Shown one piece after another: positions 45,616-58,347 of a stretch of DNA of 64,000 bases; position 1 is the stretch's first letter; each line of letters opens with the position of its first letter. A model generated the notes under the pieces. The model saw nothing but the letters and a program-made list of their open reading frames with translations, was not told the origin of the DNA and ran no database searches. The translations under genes and the position numbers were made by a program. Location of the stretch: the NCBI GenBank assembly GCA_001643675.2, contig LSRY02000044.1:248001-312000 (forward strand). The letters run 5' to 3'. The DNA comes from Monocercomonoides exilis. Lineage: Eukaryota > Preaxostyla > Oxymonadida > Polymastigidae.

Positions 45616-46150
45616 TCTGGTCTCAATTTGCATGAAATGCCTTTTGATTATTCTAGCTTTGTTCATTTTTATGATGGTTGTTGAAACGATAAGTTAGAAA
45701 AAGAATTCTTTTTTATCAATAAAAATTTTCAATTATTATAATTCAGATTTATTAAAAAAGAGTGTCACAAAATTTTTTCTTTTCTTTTTGTTTCTGAATG
45801 TTTTGTATTTTGAAATAACTTCATTGCACTTTGTTTAAAAAAGATATCTTAATTAAAAAATGTACAGTCAGAGGATAATACCAAAATAATATAAAGTACC
45901 TTTATTTATGTATATTTCACACTTTTTTTGTATCCAAAGAATTTTTTGATAAGCTTTTTCGTGAACTGACCGTTATTTACTGAAAACGTAAATCTTTTAT
46001 TTGTTTTCAATTCCTATAACTGAATACATTTGTTTTCTTGTTGTTGATGTCTCAAATGATGTTTTTTTCTTTTTTCCCCTTTTTGGTGGATATAATGCAA
46101 AACAATGTTTTTATCAAAAATTCTTTTTACGAATTTTGAAGATAATACGC
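45616..46150. other. AT-rich stretch, no gene seen
   Basis: No coding, repeat or hairpin feature stood out; it is upstream of the plus-strand gene at 46152. Confidence 0.5.
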
Positions 46151-46151
46151 A

Positions 46152-49100
46152 ATGCCAAAACCGCGTAGAAAATATGATCATCGTTTGAAAGAAGGAAGCC
46201 ACAAGCGGGAAAGAGATTCAGGGATTTTTTGGTGCATAAATTCGGGACAGCCTTTCAAAGAGATTTTTCCACTAAGCTTAAAGCTTCATTATCTGCGAGT
46301 GAAGCAAAACTTGAAAGTGGAGCCGAAGCTTGAGTTGACGAAGAAAGAAATTTCAGATGATATTTCCTGGCTTGTGACAAGTGGCGGGGGTTTTAGCAGC
46401 AGAGAAGAAGGACTCCGAACATGGAAGATTAATGGGATATTTCCCACAGTTTTAGGGGGGTCGTCGTCTGCCGGATGAGGCAAAATCGAAAGTTTGTGAA
46501 ATTGATTATGAAATGTTTGATTCGAAACAATTACAGATTATCTTGTCTTTCTTCCTCAGCTCATGCAAGTTATTGGAATCTGCGAGTCTGTTTCGATGAC
46601 ACTCACGAATCATTTTTTGGAGAGCTATTCGGATTACAACATTCGTTTTCTGAGCTATCAATTGGAGTTATTGCATGTATGATGAGATTATTTTTTAAAA
46701 AAAAGTTTTTAAGAACTTCCATTTTGACTATTATTCTGTGTTTGTATGTGCGCTTGCTGTTTGTACTGTTTTGTCCAGATGAATTTGAAAGCATGCGCTC
46801 CTTCGTTTTGCTCTGAATTGGAAGGACGCTTCAAACTATTTCTTGGAACTTATGACAATTACCCCGTGGATAGAGAAAAATTGAAGTGGTTTGTGCTTTT
46901 GCCTTTTTATTTAAAATGATATCTTTGTTGACTCGTTTGTTATTTCTGTTGCTATTTTCTGTATTTCTACGGTGCTTCGTAAACAACATGCTTTTCACTT
47001 CATCAACGCAGGCTTCAGTCATTTGTTGGGCGTGTACTATCTGGCTTCTTCAGCCTTGCAGGTGCTCAGCGTGCTGTGTCATCAGCCTCTTTGCAACCGA
47101 TCGGATCAGAGGAGCCTGCGATCCCCATTGCAGAGCGAGAGAGGCGGTTTATTGAGTCGCTGGGGAAGCAGCAGGAAACACATACAGCCAACGATCCACG
47201 CTTTCCTGCACAAATTCCAACTGAGTTACTACTCCCTTATGCAGCATGCTCTCCTCCCTTCCCATCTGCACAGCCTCGCTCTGATTGCATGGGCAGCTCA
47301 TTGGATAGGTAAGACAAGACAGACACTTCTCTTTCAGCAGCCAGAGATGGAATATCTGGTTCTGTTCAGATCCCGCAGATTCCTCTGTCTTCAAACAGAT
47401 CGTCCTGTTCATCTTCCTTACCTTCTTCCAATTCTTCTTCCCATCCTCCTCCTTTTTCTTTATTCTCATCATCGTCATCACCACCATCAATGCATTCTGC
47501 AGCTTCGCTGAACGTGCATTTGAACTGTTTTCCTCTTCCCCAGAGGCGCATTCCGCTCTGCTTCAGCACTTCGTATGGCTTCCGCGCTCTGGCTGTGCTG
47601 AACAGGGTAAATGACGTGAATGGGCATCGAATGAGAAATGGCGGTGGAAGAGGGAAGGAGCTTCAAGGTGCATTGCGTTCATCAGCTCGCTTTATGACAC
47701 CGTAAAGAAGCGAAGAGAGAGAAGTTCAAGTTCAAATGGAAGATGCAAAGAAGGCGGATTTCAGGAGCAAGTTAAGCTCAGAGCAGAGGAAAGGAAGACA
47801 GCAGGAAGAGCCAAAGGCGAAGACGAAGAAGAAGGAGAAAGGCGAGTTTTGTACATCGCAAATTGACGCTTTCGATACAAGGCAGGTGCAGGCAGCAACA
47901 GAAAGGAGGAGGAGGGACAGGGGAAGAGAAGAAGGAGGTGATGAAAATGATGATGAACAGCAGCAGACATTTTACTCGTTCGACAACACGCTGTCGTCTG
48001 CCAGGCTGCACACTCAAAAAATCACAGCCTCCTCGACAATTTCTTTATTCACTTTTTCTCGCTTGCACAACACACAATTGTCTTCCTCTTCTGTTCTTGT
48101 TGACTGTTCACCGAAGCCTCTCGCGCTGTTCTCCCTCTACCAACTCCTGTTCACTCAAACAAAAATTCATCTGCACATCCAGCCCAATTTTTGCATCTTT
48201 ATCAAACATGTCTTCTTCCTCTCATTCTTCCTCACCTTCTTCTACAATTTCTTCCTTCTCGCTTCCACCGCTTGTGATTGTGTCGATCCCTCGTGCGATT
48301 CTTAGGAAGAGCAGATTGGGCAATGCAGGTGTGTTTGCAAGCAGCAGCGTGTCAGCGACGAGGGGTGTGCTTTGAGCCACAGAGTATCCTTCTGAACTAT
48401 GCGGCATATGTGGCTAGCCAGGGGATTCGGGTTGGCGGTGAGAAGGAGGGGAAGGGAGAGAAGAAGGATGAGAAAATGAGTACAAACGAGTTTGTGAGTG
48501 ATAAAGATGAAAAGGAATCGTTGTGTTTGACAGATAAATGCATCGATAATGAGAAAGATGAAGAGGAAGAAGAAGAAGAAGAAGGATTTGACAAAGATAT
48601 TAGAAAGGCTCAGAAAGAAAGAGGAGCAAAAGAAAAGAAGAAAACAACAAAAGAGAAGAATAAGCCTGTAACGATTCTGACCACTTTTTGCTTTGATTTT
48701 CTGCCTGAAATCAAAAATCGAAGAAGGATTTAGCAGCACATTAACGAACACGATCACTTTCTCAACATTTCCATCTGCAAACACATCAACTTCATTCACT
48801 TCATCATTTCCCACTTCTTCTTTCTCACCTTCTTCTTTCTCACCTTCTTCTTTCTCACCTTCTTCTTTCTCTCCTTCTTCTCATTTGAATTCCTCCACCA
48901 CATCACAGCCTTCTTCCCACTTGCATTCTTCATCTACCACACAATCAAATGATTCTCAGCTTTCTTCTTCCATTTCATCTTTGTTCGCTTCATCCTTCTC
49001 TTCATCCTTCTTTTCATCCTTCTCTTCCTCCTCTTCCTCTTCCTCTTCCTCTTCCTCATCCTATAATTCCTCATATTCCTCAAATTTGACTGTCTCTCCT

Positions 49101-49205
49101 TCTTCTTCTTCCACTTCTTCCTCCTCCTCCTTTGCTCACCTCATCGCTCACACAGTGGCCAATGAACTGAGTGTGAAGGTAAATTATGTTTCAAGAGAAG
49201 ATTAA
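46152..49205 (+). CDS. Multi-exon gene of unknown function (first six exons resolved)
   Basis: Phase-consistent exons are 46152-46373, 46456-46491, 46560-46676, 46779-46888, 47012-47308 and 47338-about 47606. Introns are 82, 68, 102, 123 and 29 bp, with donors GTGACA, GTTTGT, GTATGA, GTTTGT and GTAAGA. The product begins MPKPRRKYDHRLKEG and continues through LMQVIGICESVSMTLTNHFL, YNIRFLSYQLELLH, FCSELEGRFKLFLGTYDNYP, LQSFVGRVLSGFFSLAGA and CSFAERAFELFSSSPEAHSA: a helical, solenoid-like protein. Beyond 47607 exons are unclear; coding-like blocks include CIAFISSLYDTVKK (about 47672), FEPQSILLNYAAYVASQGIR (about 48378) and a poly-Ser tract with SFSPS repeats ending HLIAHTVANELSVKVNYVS at 49205. 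Family not recognised. Confidence 0.55.
48826..48885 (+). repeat. Coding 15-bp repeat, Ser-Phe-Ser-Pro-Ser
   Basis: Four tandem copies of TTCTTTCTCACCTTC-like units encode SFSPS repeats within the Ser-rich tail of the gene above. Confidence 0.8.
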
Positions 49206-49219
49206 CAAGTGATTGGAGT

Positions 49220-49830
49220 TATCGAGGAATATAACGAGAAGAATGACACAGAAAGTGCTGGAGAGGAATCAAGCCACTTCTGAGACATTTTCAAAAGGAG
49301 AATGTTTAAGAAACAGAGTTGAAATGGAACGAAGATGTGGAGAGGATGGAAAAGGAAGCTGGAAGGAAAAGCGATGAGAAGATTAAAGAGAGCAAAGACA
49401 AGTTCGAATCAGTTTTATTCGTTGATTATTGATTTTCTCGTATTTTATTCAACGTTTGATGAAGCAACTGAATCGAAAAGAAAGGACTGATCTTTTTTTA
49501 TGATATTTCAGTTGAAGAAAAAAATAAAGTGAAAAAAAACCAACTTCTTTCATAATTTAAAAGTTATTTAATCTGATTATTGAAACAATCTTTTAAGCAA
49601 ACTGTTTCAATAAATTTTTTCAAAGTGTTCTTTATTTATTAGGATAGTTTGGCAAGTTGAGAAATTTGATATTTATTTTTCACAGTTTAATTTTTTATTA
49701 TTCACATTTTTTTTCCTTGATCAGTTAATACATTTTTCGCTGAAAACATAAACAGGTATGTTTATATATATATGAACAAAACAAACAATGTTGTGATTAT
49801 TTAAGCTATGTTCTTTTAAAAAAATCGATA
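49220..49830. other. Intergenic AT-rich stretch
   Basis: A hydrophilic 24-codon frame directly follows the TAA at 49203-49205 and ends at a TGA. Otherwise nothing was seen. Confidence 0.4.
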
Positions 49831-49832
49831 TT

Positions 49833-50290
49833 TAAAAGATGATCTTAAGTTCCACAATTATATTTAATATTTCATTTTTTGATCTTTTTTTATGATGTCA
49901 AAAAAAATCACCCATATAGTCTTTCAAGCTTTTTATGCACAAAGCACATAAAAATTACTTCACTCGTAACTTTATTTCGCTTTCTCAGATTTTGAAATGA
50001 ATTTGATTTTCATATCCGTAAACAGGCATCGTTGAAAACAAAACATTAAGTTTTCCAACATTTTTCGAATGTCAAAAAATGGATTCATTTATATTGAGTT
50101 TTTTAGTCTTAAAAAGTCAATGAAAAGTGCATAATTTATCAATGAAAATGCTTGAAGCAAAATATTTTGTCCCATATGAAATACAAAATTTTTCTATTTG
50201 GGTGTTTTTTTTTTTACATCATAAAAAAAGATCAAAAATCGAAAAAATAAAATCTATTGTGGTATTTATTGATCAAAGAGTCAAATTGAT
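49833..50290. repeat. Fold-back (MITE-like) element with about 95-bp inverted arms
   Basis: Left arm about 49833-49925 and right arm about 50190-50290 are imperfect reverse complements. The best part is TTTTTTTATGATGTCAAAA at 49885 against its complement near 50215, extending outward through an ATTGTGG block. The roughly 265-bp loop is AT-rich and non-coding. Arms plus a non-coding interior suggest a small non-autonomous element. Confidence 0.6.
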
Positions 50291-50638
50291 TTTTAGCAAG
50301 TATTTAATTTTTATTTCTGTAATATATATTTATTTTATTTTATTTTGCAAAAAAACATACATTTTTTATGTTTTTTGTAATTAAATGTTTTTTGTCAAGT
50401 TTCAAAAAAAAAAAAAATGAAAAATCAATCTTTAAAAGGAAAATAGATATTTCTAAACTGGAAAAACAAAACATTGAAAAGAAAAAATTTAAAATAAGAA
50501 CAATAAAAAACGATAAGAAAACAAAATTATTAAAACCAATTTATAAATAATAGTTATTTCTCTTTTTTCTTTTCGTCTTTGAACAGCTAACAAATTTCCT
50601 TTCCTTTTATTTGATTCAGAAGCTTCATCAAACGTTAA

Positions 50639-50923
50639 ATGAAATCGTGGAAAATTAGAAAAGCTAAGTTCAAAAGCTTGTTCCCTCACATAACTCTGAT
50701 AAAAATTGTTGCAAACAATGGAGCCGATGCTGATGGCTGTGGTTTAACACAGCAAAACACTTGTGCCACCATCGAGTATGCCCTCAACGGCTTCATTTCT
50801 CTCCTCCAAGATGCCTCCCTCACTCTCCTCACGTCAACATTAGTTCCTCTTCACATACTTACCTTCAGCGCGGTTGACACAAAAACAACAGGAAATAATG
50901 ACTTTTTTCTGATTTCCTTTTGA
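50639..50923 (+). pseudogene. Fragment of the second beta-helix repeat protein family
   Basis: The frame contains the module opener DADGCGLTQQNTCATIEYAL, then NGFISLLQDASLTLL and TFSAVDTKTTGN, homologous to 17929-18450 on the other strand. Similarity begins near 50700 and stops at about 50890, after which the frame runs into unrelated hydrophobic residues. It is a short remnant of a module, with no signal peptide or continuation nearby. Confidence 0.65.
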
Positions 50924-51185
50924 TTTCTTCAAATTCTGATAATTTTCCATATCATTGAAAAATACATGAGACTTCATCGCTTCTTCAACTGAAGAACATA
51001 TCACTTAATTTTACCAAAATACTTAACATCAGCTCAAATATAAATATTTCTTCGATGTTTCCTCTTCGAATTTTTCTTCTCCATCAACTACAAATTAAGC
51101 TCATGAAAAAAGATTCATTGCTGTCGTATCTTCAAAAGAAATATATTCATATATATCAAGCAATTTTCTTCAGATTATATTTTCT

Positions 51186-52380
51186 TCACCTTTCCGATTT
51201 CAAATTGTTCGTATCAAATAAGAGCAAAAATCTCATATAATTTCTCTTTAAATATGCCTTTTCCTCTCGATTCCTTTTCTTCATCATTTCATTTTCAACA
51301 ATTCGATGTTGGTTCGTAGCTGCGAAATCTGCAGAATGCCATTTTTGAAACCCAGCCATTCCAAATAAAAATCGCTTCAATGCCCTTTCTGTTTTCACTG
51401 CAAATGCTTCAGCTTCCAAATGAAAAAAGTCAGAGGCAATCTCTATTTTTTGTTGCGTGCCTGATGTTCGGCTATTCTGGATCAATGTTACCCATTTCAT
51501 CTCCGTGTTATGTCTGGCTGAAATTCTATTTCAGAATAAATAATTATCTGTGCTTCTGAATAGGAATGAAAGAAGAGGCCTGATGATGAATTTGACGGGA
51601 GCTGAACGAAAGAGAAGGAGACGAAGATAGAGCAGGAAGTGAGAGTAGAGAAAGAGAGCCAGGATCAGCAAGACTAGCAGAAGATAGAAGTTTAGCTTGG
51701 GACTGCAGTGAAGGAGATAAAGATGTTCTGAGAGAAGAAGAAGATTGAAGTTGGATGTTCATAAAAAAGGATGAATCGACAAGTGAAGAGGTGCAACGAG
51801 AAAGAGGATGAAGAGCAATGTTTGTATTTGCAGAAAAATCAGCAGCTGAATCAAAAGGCGCTACCAAATTGAGTGAAGGATATTTCTGCATCAGATCCAT
51901 CGCCATTGAATTCTGCGATGTGAAGAAAGATGCCAACTTTGAGAACGAAAGCGAAGAAAACAACTTCGACAGAGCATCTCTTCTTCCGGGCACACTGCTC
52001 TGATTGAATGTTCTCTTTCCTCTTCCTCTTCTCAACTCCGCTCGACTCTGCCTCATCCGGCTCTTCAGCGCATTCATCAGATCCAGCCATGCTCTCGTTT
52101 GCCTCGCATCGACTGCTGCAAACACAGGCACTTTCCTCATCTTCCACACAAATTGCCCGTTTTACTCGCTTTTGGTGCGAACATAGCGGCAGGGCACATC
52201 CTGTTCGTCGCTCAAATCTTCCAGGTCAGAATTAGCGAGGTCATTCAGCGTGCAGTCCAATTTCCGCTCTCTTGTCAAAATTGGCATTTGGCTTTCTTTC
52301 GCCTCTTGTTGCACCTCGCTTGCCATTTTGTGCTCTTTCTGGTTTGTCGGAGTGTCTGTCTCAAGGTGCGGTTGTAATAT
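51186..52380 (-). CDS. Hypothetical multi-exon gene, minus strand (3' part)
   Basis: Frame 52149-51544 encodes KVPVFAAVDARQTRAWLDLM, a basic segment, SKLASFF and a Ser-rich tail. The same frame continues upstream of a TAA (52173-52175) as an acidic stretch (CTLNDLANSDLEDLSDEQ). A downstream frame, 51500-51186, reads GTQQKIEIASDFFHLEAEAF, AVKTERALKRFLFGMAGFQK and WHSADFAATNQHRIVENEMM and ends at TGA; an ATTTCAG site near 51530 could be its acceptor. Further upstream, 52690-52390 reads as a Lys/Glu coiled-coil-like segment. The TAA means either an unseen intron or decay. Family not recognised. Confidence 0.4.
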
Positions 52381-52599
52381 TCCTTAAACGCTGCTAAACA
52401 GATCCTTGTCTTTTTCTTCTTTCTTCTTCCTTTCCTCTCTTTCTCTTCTTTCTCATTCCTCTTTTTCTGTATTTCCTGTTATTTCATCATCCGAAGCAGT
52501 TTTTCTCTCTGATCATCAGATTCCAATGAACAATCCTTGATCTTCGCTTCTTCATCTTCCACTTTCCCTTTCTCATTCTGAAACTCATCTTTCATCTCC

Positions 52600-53560
52600 C
52601 TTGTCACTTCTTTGTTGAAATTCTTCATTCCCATAACACCCAACGTAACCCCTTCTCCCCCTCCTCCTCCAACAGCAGGTGACAGCGATATCGTTAGTGC
52701 ACCTTTAGCACCAATCTATATCTTCATCTTTTGGCTTCGCACGTTCAACACATCTCACCAACCCCTCTCCATCCCCAGTCCGTTCGCTTTCCTCGAGTAA
52801 AGTGAATCGTTCCAAAGGCGCCTCTTTCTGAAGAATATTGTTTAGGCTTTGGAGAATGTGAAGATGGAGGAGAGGGAGTTGTTTTTGCTGCTTTTGCTAT
52901 GAAAGAGGCACGGGCTTTGGCTCATTGGAATGTATTTCGTCTTTTCTGCCGTTTCTTATTGATTCTTTGGTGTTTGTATTCTTTTCTGCTTCTGTTTGAT
53001 TATCTTTGCTTCTGAAGCAGCTTCTTTGGGGTTGTTCATTGAATCCTCTTAAATCACTTCTTTATCATCATCTTTCGTGTTATCTTCATATCCTTTCTCT
53101 TCTTCCTTATTTCCATTTTCATTTAAAGAGTTATTCCCTTCTTTCTCTTCTTTCCCGTCTTCTTTGCCATCTCCTTCACTTTTTGAAGCACTCACATTAA
53201 TTCCTGGTCTTTTTATCTACTCGTCAATCGGTGCAGGAGAAAGCAACAGGTTTGGTCTGACCATCAAAAGCACTTCGTTCACAACAAAATCACGTTGAAG
53301 CTCAAGCGCTTGGAAACACCACTGAATCAAACACTGTTTTTCTCTCTGTTTGTGTCTCTTTACTCTTCGCTCTTCTTCATCACTGATGATGGAGCTGTTG
53401 TAAAGGCATTCGCTTTCTTCATTTTACTTCGGTTCCTTCAAAGAATTTCTTTTCATCAATGATAAACTCTCGTTTTCTTCTGCTTTTGCTTTATATTCAT
53501 TTTCTTCATCATTTCTTTCACTATCATTTACAGGCTTTAATTCCTTCGTCATCTTAATCA
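52600..53560 (+). other. Coding-like fragments, plus strand
   Basis: About 52805-52960 reads KAPLSEEYCLGFGECEDGG then FAMKEARALAHWNVFRLFC, and about 53240-53460 reads a basic segment then LKRLETPLNQTLFFSLFVSL and FITDDGAVVKAFAFF. No start, stop or intron structure could be fixed and no family was recognised. Confidence 0.3.
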
Positions 53561-53566
53561 TTTCTC

Positions 53567-56500
53567 TTATTCTTCTCTCCTCTCTTCTCTCGTTCCTTGC
53601 TCCTCTCTTTCTTTCCTTCGCTCTCTCTCTCTTTCTCTTTCTCTCTTCCTTTTCTCTAGATTCTCCGAATACCGCTCCACCATCCGAAACTCGGCAAACA
53701 GCAGCAGCGCCTCAAACACATCTGGCGGGAGAATGAAATATTGTCGTTTCCTTCTTTTTCCGAACTGCTGCCTCATCCTTCTCATATGCTGCTCTTCACC
53801 AGTCAGGAATTTGTTGTGAAGCAATGTACGCAACAAGGAGGAATAAGAAGAAGAATATGAAGCGCCAGAAGCAGAAGCAACTTGTGAACAGCGGTTGAGA
53901 TCTCGTCTATGGAGATGATTGTGTATTGCTCTTTTACAGCGCTCCATGACAATCTCAGAACGATGAGGTGGCTTGGGGTGGAGAGAGAGGTCAGTTACTG
54001 CTGGAGAAGATGAGGAAGATGAAGATGAAGGAGAGGAAGAGGAAGAGGAAGGAGAAGGAGATGGCCGGCAAAGAGAAAGAAAAGATTCATTCGGCAATGA
54101 AGAAGGAGATGTGCCTGTTGATGTGCCAACGCCAGCAATTGAATGAGTCAAAAAGGTTTGTGTTGAATTTTGATTGCTTTTTCTCTGTCTTTGTCTTCGT
54201 GACACATAAGACGGATTCTGAAGGGTTACTTCTTGTGGCGGAACGAACATAGGAAGCAGCAGATGCGGCTCATGTTTTCTTTTGAAAGTCTTCGATGATT
54301 TCATCAATTTCTGCTTTTTCTGCTCTTTCTTGTGATGAATTCACTTCTGACTGTTCGGATGAAGAGGAAGATGAAGAAAAATATGATGATGATGATGATT
54401 TCTGTGTTGATGTCAATGATAATGCTTATTTCTGTGACTATGCCTGTTCTGTTTCATTTGTCTGTTTCTATCTCATAAACGTTCGCACACCGGAAACACA
54501 TATCCTTCTGTCAAATCGCCTTTCATTGGAACAATCTGCAACCAAACACCGAAGGCTCTAGTGTTTGCTGATTGGAGCCGAGAAGTGGTGGATGCTATAG
54601 ATTGATGTGAGAACAGCTTCAGAACAGAATTTGGTGTAGAAGAAGAGGCTGAAGAAGAAAGGGTTGATATTTCATCTGCATTGCTCCACAGATATCTCTT
54701 TATCTTCATCTTCAGTCTTTTCAATTTCTCTTCCTTCTTTTTCACTTTTTCTCTCTCCTTCTCTCTTCCTCCTTCTTTCTCTAAATAACCTCCATATCAT
54801 TAATGAATTTCTCATTTGGGAACAATAATTTCTTCAATTCATCATCCGACGCTGCTGTTAGCAATATAAAATAAATGATGCAAAAGACTCCATTTTTCTG
54901 TCTATTGTTTTTTTGTTAATAAATACCTGTGCTTGAAATACCCAGCAGCTGTGGCACAAATTGAGTAAAAAGGAAGAAAGAGACGACTTTTTTGATTGGG
55001 GAGCTGGCTGCAGATGCGAAAGTGGTTGAATACGATGGGTAGAATTAAGCGATCTGCCTAATGATGTCCTTTTGGTGGAAGGAGGTTCTTGCAAAAGAAG
55101 AAGAACGTTGGGATGAGTTGGAAGATGTTGAAGATCTGCAAGAATCCACATATTGATGGCTCGTGGCAGCTCTGGTTGTGCTTGTGATGTTACACAAAAA
55201 AGATGTTCTATCTGTCGAGGATATTTGAGGAAAGAGAGCATTTGGTGGAAGCTGAAATCATTTTTTGAGGCAAAGTGAGAAAGATGAGAGGAGGAGAAGG
55301 AGATCTGTGGTGTTTGAATGGAGTGTCATTCACAGAAGATAAGGAGTGACATTGAAAGAGGAGAACTTTTATTGGAAAGAGAAGATAATTCCTGCATTTT
55401 GCGATGTGCATTTGACTTTTTCGATCATGGAAACCACAAAGCTGTTTGTGTATGACTGATTTGAGAAGGAAGAAGAAGAAGAAGGCATTGATGACGAAGA
55501 GAAGAAATGTTTAGTGGTCTGTAAGAAGAGGAAGTCTCGTTTCATGTGGAATGAACAGTCAGCTGCAACACAGAGACAATAGTGGAAGCCAAATGCGCAG
55601 AAGAGTATTCCCGGTTCAGTCTTTTTCATCAGCTCTGACTCCAATGATGACACAAACGGTGGTAGGTGATCGTGGAGGAGACCCATTGCCCACTCTAAAA
55701 AGAAGAAACTGAATGAAATTATAACAAAAAAAGAGATGGTTCATATGTTTACGTATCAATTAATAGAAAAAAATGAAAATGAGAGTTTGAATAAGTTAAA
55801 ATAAAGAATAACAAGAAATATGATAAAAACAATGAAAACAATAAGATAAAAATATGACAAACATTATCAAGTCAGGAATAGCGCCTTCATCGTATCTTGT
55901 ACAGAGCTTATTAGCAATTGTTTGAATGAGTCCAATCTGACTGGAAAGATTGAATGAATCGGTGATTTTTATGCAGAGGTGGCCCAAACAAAAAATTCGA
56001 TGAAGATTGTAAATAAACACATCATATAATGACCGATTCGATAAACTCACAAGAAAAAGATGAAGTTCATAATAAATGATGGAAAAAAGTTCTTAAAATT
56101 ACAAAAATTCAAAAATACATTAAAAAAATAAACACACAATAATTTTTTGTTATTATTAAAAGAAAAATTCAACTCACACCTCATCGCTTCAGATCTTCTC
56201 CATTGCAAAAGGCGATCCGTCTGGAACTCTTTTCTTTTCTCTCGCTGAGTTAAGAATCTCCTCCGCCTCCTTCACCATCTCCGCTTTCATGACTTATCTC
56301 TTCTTCGAGAAATTTGGCAACATTGAATGGAAAAACTCAATTTCCACGATAATTGCTGTATTCACTTTCTGTTCTTGCAAAGCTTGCTGCTTTGGGTGCA
56401 TTCAACTTTGTCTCTTCTCCAAACTCCTTCTCTTGTGATACGAATAGCGTCTGCTTCCCAATCGCTCCCATTTGTCAATTCCATCTTCATCTTCATCAGC

Positions 56501-57650
56501 GCGTCTGCCCAACTCGACGTCAACAGCTTCAAATCAAAAACAAACAGACTTATCCATCTGATGCTTCCATTGCTTCCTCTTCCTCTTCTGCTTCTGCCAC
56601 ATTCATCATTAACTGGTCTGCGTGTTGTGACTCATATACAATCCACGAAGCATCCACATTCTCTTCTGTAGCATCTTCTCAGGCTGTGCGGTAAACAGTT
56701 CAGGTTAGAGAACTATGCAAAGGGGTCCTTACCTAAAATGAGTTGGTCGTTTGTCGTTCACTTCTCATCGACAGTGAGTATGCAGTCGCAAACAATCCAG
56801 TTCTTGTTCAGCGCATAGAATAGGTTCGTGTCCACTTTCCGCACCGCACACAAAACAAAAAAAACAGCGAGCACTCGATGTTCGCCTGAAGTATCCTCGT
56901 CGACTTCTCCTGCTGCAGCCAACTGAACAAGTTCATAGCATGCTGAGGATCAAACAAAAGCGGTGGGGCAAGCACAAGAGAAGAGATATCGCAGTTAACA
57001 TGCTAAGTATTCTTCGCATAAAGTGTTTATGGAAGATGTTGACCTTCTCCTCTTTGTCATCTGCCTCGTCCCTCTTGTCAAACATCCTTTAAACCACAGA
57101 CACTCTTGACTCCATTCCTCTCCTCCTTTCCTCAGGACTCTTATTCCTTGTTCCTCATTCTTCTTCTCCTTTAGGAGCGATTGCAGATGGTAGATCTTGT
57201 CCAAGTTTTTGTTCTTTGTTTCCTCAAATCGCATCTTCTTTAGCTGAATACGATTTGTGACTGGAATTAATGATAAATCCTTTTGCTCCATCCTTCCATT
57301 TAGCCTCCTCAACCATCTGTGCCTTTGTGAAATTTTTCTGTTTCTTTTCTTTTCTTTTCTTTTCTTTTCTTTTCTTTTCTTTTCTTTTCTTTTCTTTTCT
57401 TTTTTTCCTGCCCCTCTTTTTCGTTCTCAATCTCTTTTTCTGTTGCTCCTTCCACTTCCTCGTTTTCCCAAACCTGTTCCATTACCTTCCTCCTGCTCCT
57501 CTTTTTTCCTTTCTTCAGTACTCTCATAGCATTATTCTCTGGAAGAACCTGTTTCAAACATTTCATCAAATTCACGAGTTCGATGAACTGCTGTTCGATG
57601 ATCTCGTGTCTTTGGTTTTGATCTATTCAAGCAGCTCCATCTTCTGCATC
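53567..57650 (-). CDS. Large unresolved minus-strand gene, helical-repeat-like
   Basis: Coding-like minus-strand blocks follow one another in order: about 57640-57415 (EQQFIELVNLMKCLKQVLPE, then Lys/Glu repeats), 57290-56998, 56290-56190 (MVKEAEEILNSAREKKRVPD), 56050-55850 (SLYDVFIYNLHRIFCLGHLC, IANKLCTRYDEGAIPDL), 55690-55520 (MGLLHDHLPPFVSSLESELM, GILFCAFGFHYCLCVAADC), 55241-54960 (RQIEHLFCVTSQAQPELPRA, SLSSFLLNLCHSCWVFQA), 54720-54480 (ANTRAFGVWLQIVPMKGDL) and 54307-53650 (FILPPDVFEALLLFAEFRMV). The style suggests a solenoid protein with Ser/Lys-rich inserts. Exon borders and family are unresolved, and it could be two genes. Confidence 0.4.
57343..57402. repeat. TTTTC pentanucleotide microsatellite
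   Basis: About 12 tandem TTTTC units. Read on the minus strand they extend a Lys/Glu/Arg-rich frame. Confidence 0.93.
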
Positions 57651-57850
57651 ATCTTTTATTGCGAAGATGAAAATACTATTATGCAGCAAATGAAACTTAT
57701 ACAAAAAAGACATTATTACAACCATGACGAAAATTGCGTGAAAAAATTAAAAAATAAAAAATCGAAAGGAAAAAGAAGAATACGAAGATGATGCTTGTGA
57801 AGATTATTGGCAATTCAATTGCAATACTTAAATAATAAATTACAAAGGCA

Positions 57851-58127
57851 ATATTCATCAACTGAACGAAATATTAGAAAATTGATTTATCTTATTTTTT
57901 TTTTAAAAAATTTATAAATTGAAAAGATCATGGCGTTTTTGGGATTACAATTTTTTGCTCAATACAGCATATAATGATATTTTCAGCTCATTAAGCATAG
58001 AATATGCGACTTTCTGTGTTGACCAAAATGCGCAAAGAATTTGGTTTTTTTTGATCATTAATTTTGGAAATGTGATATTTGTTTGAATATAATTCATTTA
58101 ATTTGTGAATATTATTGCTTTATTAAT
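57851..58127. repeat. Left terminal inverted repeat
   Basis: Starts near ATATTCATCAA and ends TTTATTAATG. It contains ATCATGGCG, CTCAATACAGCATATAATG and AAGAATTTGGTTTTTTTTGA blocks, all found reversed in the right repeat. Confidence 0.88.
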
Positions 58128-58347
58128 GAAACATGTTATCAGTAAATAGTTTTGTTGTTTTTATCGTTCAAGTCGAGGTTATTAAAAAATCTGAAACACA
58201 TATTTCTTATTTGAGCAAAAATATTGATAATTGTTATTGTTTATCGAAATTTCAATATTGAAAATACAATTAAAACAATAATTGTTGAGCTGTGAAATTT
58301 TTATTAATTGATAATAATTCCATAATAAATTGAAAAAAATCACAAAT

